Shown here: piece after piece, positions 59,850-64,000 of the stretch | How the letters are laid out: each line of letters starts with the position of its first letter | Position numbering within the stretch: the stretch's first letter is position 1 | Source of the DNA: Amarolinea aalborgensis | Lineage (GTDB): Bacteria > Chloroflexota > Anaerolineae > SSC4 > Amarolineaceae | Direction of reading: 5' to 3' | Length of the DNA: 64,000 nt | Assembly (NCBI RefSeq): GCF_900491745.1 | Contig: NZ_UETR01000005.1 | Coordinates: 325,282 to 389,281, forward strand | Translations under genes and position numbers: made by a program | The notes under the pieces: generated by a model | Told to the model about the DNA's origin: nothing | What the model saw: only the letters and a program-made list of their open reading frames with translations | Database searches by the model: none

Positions 59850-62570
59850 CTACGCCGCGTCCGCGTACAGCCGGCGCTGCAGCTCGCTCATCGCGGCCCG
59901 GAAGCGCTGCGGGTCGCCGCCGAAGCGGCGCAGCACGCCCCGCGCCTCGCCCATCTCGCGGAAGGGGCTGACGCGCAAGACGGCCGGGTCGGTCATCTCC
60001 CGCAGCCCGCCCAGGACGTACTTGTCCACCAACGCCAGGATCACCGCACGGGCTTCTGCGGCCTGGCTGCGCAGCCACGCGGCTTCGCGCTGGCGAAAGG
60101 CCGTGGCCCGCTGCGCGCGGCTGCGCAGCGGCCGCCCGTAGGCCAGATGCGCCAGCAAATCGGCCTGGTCGGCTTCGGGGTGATCGAGCACCTCGGACAG
60201 CACGTCCACATCAATACTGGCCTTCTCCAACTGCTCCAGGAAGACGCGGCGCTGTTCAGGATCCTGCCAGATCGTCAGCAGTTTGCTCCAATCCGGCACG
60301 AAACCGGCAATCTTGCTGCGTGTGTAGTCCAGGTACTGCTCCAGCGACATCGGCTCGTGCATGCCCGCGATGATGAAGGTGGCTTCATCCGCAATGGTGA
60401 CTTCCAGCCCCGTCACCCTGATCTTGCGGTCGGCTTGCTCGCCGGCCGGCTTGAGCTCGATATCGAAAACCGTCTCCCTGTCCGCTTCGATCCCGACGTG
60501 CAGTTCACGCCGCGCCAGCTTGGGCCCGCTGGCGACGATCTTCATCTCCCCGGCCGGCAGCTTGTCGAAGCGGTAGCGCCCCGCGTCATCTGTCAGGATC
60601 GGCCCAACCTGCTCGTTGGGGCCAATCAGCAGCGCGATGCTGGCGCCCACCAGCAGATCGTGGGTTTCCGCCAGGCGGACGGTTCCTGTCAGCGCGGCGG
60701 CGCGGGGCCGTTCGTCCGCAGACGCCTTGACCGCGTCGGGCGGCTTGTCCCACTGCGGGTCGAGCAGCCGGGTCGCGCCGGTGTAGTCAATGATGCGGAA
60801 CCAGAGCTTGCCGCTGTCCGGGTCCACGCGCGACCCACGGCCGATAATCTGCTTGAAGAGAATCGGCGAGGAGACGGTCTTCATGAAGACGATATTGCGC
60901 GCCGCTGGCACATCCACGCCCGTGGAAAGCAGCTCCGCCGTGGTCGCCACGACCGGCAGCGGCTTGTCGCTGTCCTGGAACTGCGCCAGGCGGTGCCGGC
61001 CAGCCGCGCCTTCTTCGCTCACAATGGCGACGGCATAATCATCCCCAAAACCCAGGCCCGCAAACTCGTTGTTGAGCTGGCGGGCCACTTCCTGGGCATG
61101 ATCCATGTCCACGCAAAACACCATCGTCTTTTGCATCGGCCCAAAGCGCCGCAGCATCCGGGCCAGATGGCTGGTCATGGCCGCGGTGCGATCGGGCAGG
61201 CTGACCGTGCGCTCGAACTCCGGCGTGTCGTAGGCATCCTTGAGCACGGCATCTTCCGGCACGAAGACCTCGGCACCCTTCTCGACAGCCTCGTGGATGT
61301 GCAGCCCGTTCTTGTCTACGTCGGTGCGAATGCGATGCACCTTGTAGGTCGCCAAAAACCCGTCCTCGATGCCTTGCCCCAGGCTGTACGCGTACGCAGG
61401 TGGGTGATAAGCGCCCATTTCGGGATGTGCAGAATCCAGGGGGACGGGCGGCTCCGCCGCGCAGAAGTAGGCGTAGGTGTCTATGTTCTCTTCTTGCTTC
61501 GGGGTGGCCGTCATGCCGAGATGAATCGCGCCCGTGAAGGTGTCCAGGATCTCCCGCCACGTGCCGAAGCCCGAACGATGCGCTTCATCAATGATGATCA
61601 GGTCGAAGAAATCGGCCGGGAACTTCTCGAAGAGCCGCGTGCCCCGTGCGTCTTTATTCCACAAGGTCTGGTAGAGAGCAAAGTAGATTTCGCGATGCAG
61701 GCTCGGGCGCCTGGCGTCTTCGTCGAGCAGCAGGCGCGGGTCGCTGGCGGTGGCGGCGAAGGGGCTGAAGGCGTTGTACGCCTGGTCGCGCAGGACCACC
61801 CGATCGGCCAGAAAGAGCACCCGCGCCGGCTGACCGTTGTTCGTGCGCCCAAGCCAGCCCGACTTGATCAGCTTCCACACGATCTGCAGCGCGGTGAAGG
61901 TTTTACCCGTGCCGGTGGCCATCGTGAGCAAGATACGACCCTGGCCGCGCATGATGCGCTGCAAGACCGCGCGCACCGCGACTTCCTGGAAATAGCGCAC
62001 TTCCTTGCCATGCGTGGCCTCCGGGGGCGCGTAGGGATGCAGGAGCGGATTGCGGCGGCGGGCCTGCGCAACCTCTACACTGTAGACCGGGCGCAGTTCG
62101 CCTGTCCCATGCGGCATCGGCTCCCCCTGGCCGGCGTTGATTTGCCAGCGTCGCCAGAGTTCCTCAGGCCCTGGGAACCCCTCGCAGGCGCGCGTGCTGC
62201 CGGTGAAGGCGTCCCACTCGATGATCTCATGGCCGTTGGCGGCAAAGGCAAAGGCCAGCCCCAACTCGCGCGCATAGTCTTTGGCCTGCTGCAAACCCGC
62301 GACGGCCGGCTTGCCCTCCTCCTTGGCCTCCACCACGGCGATGGGCAGACTGTCGGTGTAACGGAGCAGGTAGTCGACGCGCTTCGGCGGCAGCCGTTCT
62401 GCCCGATCCCCGCGCAGCACAATCTTGCCCGCGGTGTAGGCCCAGTCCGTGCGATAGTAATGCTCGCGCGTGACCTGGCTGCGCGTCCAGCCGGCCTTGT
62501 TCAGTTGCGGATCAATCAATTGGGCGCGGGTATCGGCCTCGTTAAGCGGCATGTTTGGCTGCCCGATCAT
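59850..62570 (-). CDS. hsdR: Type I restriction endonuclease subunit R with an inserted carboxypeptidase-regulatory-like domain
   Basis: 906 aa. The N-terminal PD-(D/E)xK nuclease shows RVDYLLRYTDSLPIAVVEAK. The helicase has Walker A TMATGTGKTFTALQ, DEAH in IIIDEAHRSGFG, GMTATP and IIGRGSRVDPDSG. After the helicase, about residues 630-700 (LVGASIALLIGPNE, LTDDAGRYRFDKLPAGEMKI, ETVFDIELKP) look like a carboxypeptidase regulatory beta-sandwich, unusual in HsdR. The C-terminal helical domain follows. Start uncertain: ATG 62570 or 62552 fit the family; ATG 62669 would leave almost no leader. Without HsdM/HsdS it may be idle. Confidence 0.88.
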   Translation of the reverse strand: MIGQPNMPLNEADTRAQLIDPQLNKAGWTRSQVTREHYYRTDWAYTAGKIVLRGDRAERLPPKRVDYLLRYTDSLPIAVVEAKEEGKPAVAGLQQAKDYARELGLAFAFAANGHEIIEWDAFTGSTRACEGFPGPEELWRRWQINAGQGEPMPHGTGELRPVYSVEVAQARRRNPLLHPYAPPEATHGKEVRYFQEVAVRAVLQRIMRGQGRILLTMATGTGKTFTALQIVWKLIKSGWLGRTNNGQPARVLFLADRVVLRDQAYNAFSPFAATASDPRLLLDEDARRPSLHREIYFALYQTLWNKDARGTRLFEKFPADFFDLIIIDEAHRSGFGTWREILDTFTGAIHLGMTATPKQEENIDTYAYFCAAEPPVPLDSAHPEMGAYHPPAYAYSLGQGIEDGFLATYKVHRIRTDVDKNGLHIHEAVEKGAEVFVPEDAVLKDAYDTPEFERTVSLPDRTAAMTSHLARMLRRFGPMQKTMVFCVDMDHAQEVARQLNNEFAGLGFGDDYAVAIVSEEGAAGRHRLAQFQDSDKPLPVVATTAELLSTGVDVPAARNIVFMKTVSSPILFKQIIGRGSRVDPDSGKLWFRIIDYTGATRLLDPQWDKPPDAVKASADERPRAAALTGTVRLAETHDLLVGASIALLIGPNEQVGPILTDDAGRYRFDKLPAGEMKIVASGPKLARRELHVGIEADRETVFDIELKPAGEQADRKIRVTGLEVTIADEATFIIAGMHEPMSLEQYLDYTRSKIAGFVPDWSKLLTIWQDPEQRRVFLEQLEKASIDVDVLSEVLDHPEADQADLLAHLAYGRPLRSRAQRATAFRQREAAWLRSQAAEARAVILALVDKYVLGGLREMTDPAVLRVSPFREMGEARGVLRRFGGDPQRFRAAMSELQRRLYADAA

Positions 62571-62683
62571 GGATGAGAGATTCAGGGGATGGAAACTGAG
62601 AAATCGCTCCGCGCCTGTGCAACCGTGATCGTTTCTGTTCTCATGTGACAGGTCTCCATCCAAAAGCATTCTGTTTATAAGAC

Positions 62684-62711
62684 ATTATAGGTCGGCCCGA
62701 TGGGCTGTCAA
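62684..62711 (-). promoter_or_regulatory. Consensus promoter of the hsdR-led island
   Basis: TTGACA (62706-62711), 16-base spacer, TATAAT (62684-62689), a perfect match on the minus strand. It drives the leftward defence genes. Confidence 0.85.
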
Positions 62712-62738
62712 ACACCGGCTGTCCTTCGCTGTCAGCTT

Positions 62739-62767
62739 TTGGACAATCCCATCACTTGCGGTAAAGT
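62739..62767 (+). promoter_or_regulatory. Promoter of the uridine-kinase-like gene
   Basis: TTGGAC (62739-62744), 17-base spacer, TAAAGT (62762-62767), about 50 bases before the ATG and divergent from the hsdR promoter. Confidence 0.5.
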
Positions 62768-62816
62768 GGTCCCGCTTGACTACATTCCAGACTGGAGAAA
62801 CCACAAGACGCACAAC

Positions 62817-64000
62817 ATGACAGGACACGCCAAGGTAAACACGAGCAAGACGATTGTACCCGCGCTGCCCCGCAGCACGGTGCAGATGCGGCTGCCTGAC
62901 GGACGCATCTTCGAAGGGCCAACAGGCACGCTGCTGGAGACTTTCATCCAGCAAGCCTGGTCTGCAGAACAGGCGCCGGTCATGGCGGCCCTGGTGGACG
63001 GACATCTGTCCGAATTAACCTATGTGGTGAGCGAAGACATTCATGTGCGGCCAGTGACGATGTCAGACAGCGATGGCATGCGCATCTATCAACGCTCATT
63101 GGCCTTCCTGCTGGTCGTCGCTGCGCACGAGCTGTTCCCTGAGGCCCGCGTGCTGGTGGATCACTCGCTGACGATGGGTGGCCTCTTTTGTGAGCTCATG
63201 GGACGTGCGCCCCTGAGCGCAGAAGAGGTGGCGCAGCTCGATCAGCGCATGCACGAGATTGCCGCGGCCGACGCGCCCATCACGCGGCGCAATGTGCCGG
63301 TGGCGGAGGCTGTGGCCCTCTTTGCGCAGCAGAACGACCTGGACAAGGTCAACCTGTTGAAATACCGGCGCAAGGACTACCTTCCGGTGTACGAGCTGCG
63401 GGGCGTGGTGGATTATTTCTTTGGCTACATGCTCCCTTCCACTGCCTATCTGCACCTGTTCACCGTCGAGCATTACCCGCCTGGCTTCCTCATGCGCTTT
63501 CCGCGACGCCGCGCGCCCTATCATCTGCCGGCGTACCAGGATTTTCCTCGGCTGGCAGACGTTTTCCACCAGCACCGCGACTGGATGGAGATCATGAAGA
63601 TCGAGGATGTCGGTTCGCTGAACGACGCGATCAAGGATGGCCGCATGCAGGAGGTGGTGCTGGTCAATGAGGCGCTGCACGAGCAGCGCATTGCGCACAT
63701 CGCGCACGAGATTGCCGACCGCCGCGGCCAGGTGCGCTTGATCCTGATCGCCGGGCCGTCCTCCTCCGGCAAGACAACCTTTGCCAAACGCCTGGTGGTG
63801 CAGATGCTGGCGCACGGCATGCGGCCGTTCGCGCTGGAAATGGACAACTACTTCCTGGAGCGCAATCTGACGCCGCGCGACGCGCAGGGCAACTACGACT
63901 TCGAATCCCTGGACGCCCTCGACCGTGCACTGCTCAATACGCACCTGCTCGACCTGATGGCCGGGCGCGAGGTGACCTTGCCGCGCTACAACTTCCGCGT
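62817..64000 (+). CDS. Nucleoside (uridine) kinase-like protein with TGS/ThrRS-like N-terminus (partial)
   Basis: 394 codons are visible and the gene runs off the window. Residues 15-80 look like a TGS domain (VQMRLPDGRIFEGPTGTLLE). Next is a ThrRS second-domain-like part with LLVVAAHELFPEARVLVDHS. From about residue 310 a P-loop kinase starts with LILIAGPSSSGKTTFAKRL and MDNYFLERNLTPRD, as in uridine kinase/phosphoribulokinase relatives. This fused architecture is known in several phyla. Starts at ATG 62817; no strong ribosome site. Phosphate acceptor unproven. Confidence 0.82.
   Translation, partial: MTGHAKVNTSKTIVPALPRSTVQMRLPDGRIFEGPTGTLLETFIQQAWSAEQAPVMAALVDGHLSELTYVVSEDIHVRPVTMSDSDGMRIYQRSLAFLLVVAAHELFPEARVLVDHSLTMGGLFCELMGRAPLSAEEVAQLDQRMHEIAAADAPITRRNVPVAEAVALFAQQNDLDKVNLLKYRRKDYLPVYELRGVVDYFFGYMLPSTAYLHLFTVEHYPPGFLMRFPRRRAPYHLPAYQDFPRLADVFHQHRDWMEIMKIEDVGSLNDAIKDGRMQEVVLVNEALHEQRIAHIAHEIADRRGQVRLILIAGPSSSGKTTFAKRLVVQMLAHGMRPFALEMDNYFLERNLTPRDAQGNYDFESLDALDRALLNTHLLDLMAGREVTLPRYNFR

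Noticed and set aside
59715..62576. 953-codon open frame on the plus strand opposite hsdR
   Set aside because: It is the shadow of hsdR in high-GC DNA; the translation has no recognisable domain and is rich in Arg, Ala, His and Gln as expected of an antisense frame.
53308..62711. Integrated phage or integrative element at tRNA-Lys
   Set aside because: No integrase, no duplicated tRNA 3' end near 62.7 kb, and no phage structural genes are visible.

Overview
The window looks like a chromosomal segment of a GC-rich bacterium, most likely a member of the Chloroflexota (Anaerolineae-like). That placement is inference: it rests on gene style, on dispersed palindromic repeats of kinds I associate with that phylum, and on the large GT-C membrane proteins with beta-sandwich tails. 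No 16S rRNA or other decisive marker is present.

1-17 kb, minus strand: a nearly complete division and cell-wall (dcw) operon in the order mraZ, rsmH, ftsL, ftsI, murF, mraY, an unknown gene, murD, ftsW, murG, two CvpA-like membrane genes, murC, murB, ddl, ftsQ, ftsA (cut by the window edge). murE is missing from its usual place. A consensus promoter with TGGGN repeats on a 10-bp period lies in front of mraZ. A tRNA-Glu gene with its own promoter and terminator follows.

17-32.5 kb: a cell-surface block. A ResB-like protein and a short partner that may be a degenerate CcsA are followed by four large GT-C-type membrane proteins, probably lipid-linked sugar transferases. Three of them share a C-terminal beta-sandwich module (five copies in total); the fourth ends in a FAM3/ILEI-like domain. 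Between them, on the opposite strand, is a secreted protein made of about 21 tandem propeller-like repeats. A MITE-like element lies between the third and fourth GT-C genes.

32.5-37.1 kb: etfB-etfA (electron transfer flavoprotein), then convergent with them the operon rpsF-ssb-rpsR-parvulin foldase.

37.3-40.8 kb: tRNA-Pro, an AbiEi/AbiEii toxin-antitoxin pair with a promoter/operator palindrome, the 3' remnant of a probable VWA protein, a histidine phosphatase and a tail-anchored repeat protein.

41-53.4 kb: housekeeping genes. A branched-chain amino-acid type ABC transporter (livF, G, M, H, J), metF, a phosphatidylcholine-synthase-like enzyme, a UPF0158-nucleotidyltransferase fusion, corA, an MFS transporter behind a possible attenuator, a second histidine phosphatase, an alpha/beta hydrolase and tRNA-Lys.

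53.4-62.7 kb, all minus strand: a defence island. From its promoter at 62.7 kb it holds hsdR (with an inserted carboxypeptidase-regulatory-like domain), an MNT-HEPN pair, a 44-codon remnant of hsdM, a 50-bp-period repeat array, a 5'-truncated DUF4268 gene, a PH-domain gene, a HARE-HTH-like fragment, an antitoxin-like gene, a Septu-like ATPase/HNH pair (ptuA, ptuB), and an MFS gene whose start overlaps the ptuB stop. hsdS is absent, so the type I restriction system looks decayed while Septu and MNT-HEPN look intact. The window ends inside a uridine-kinase-like gene with a TGS/ThrRS-like N-terminus.
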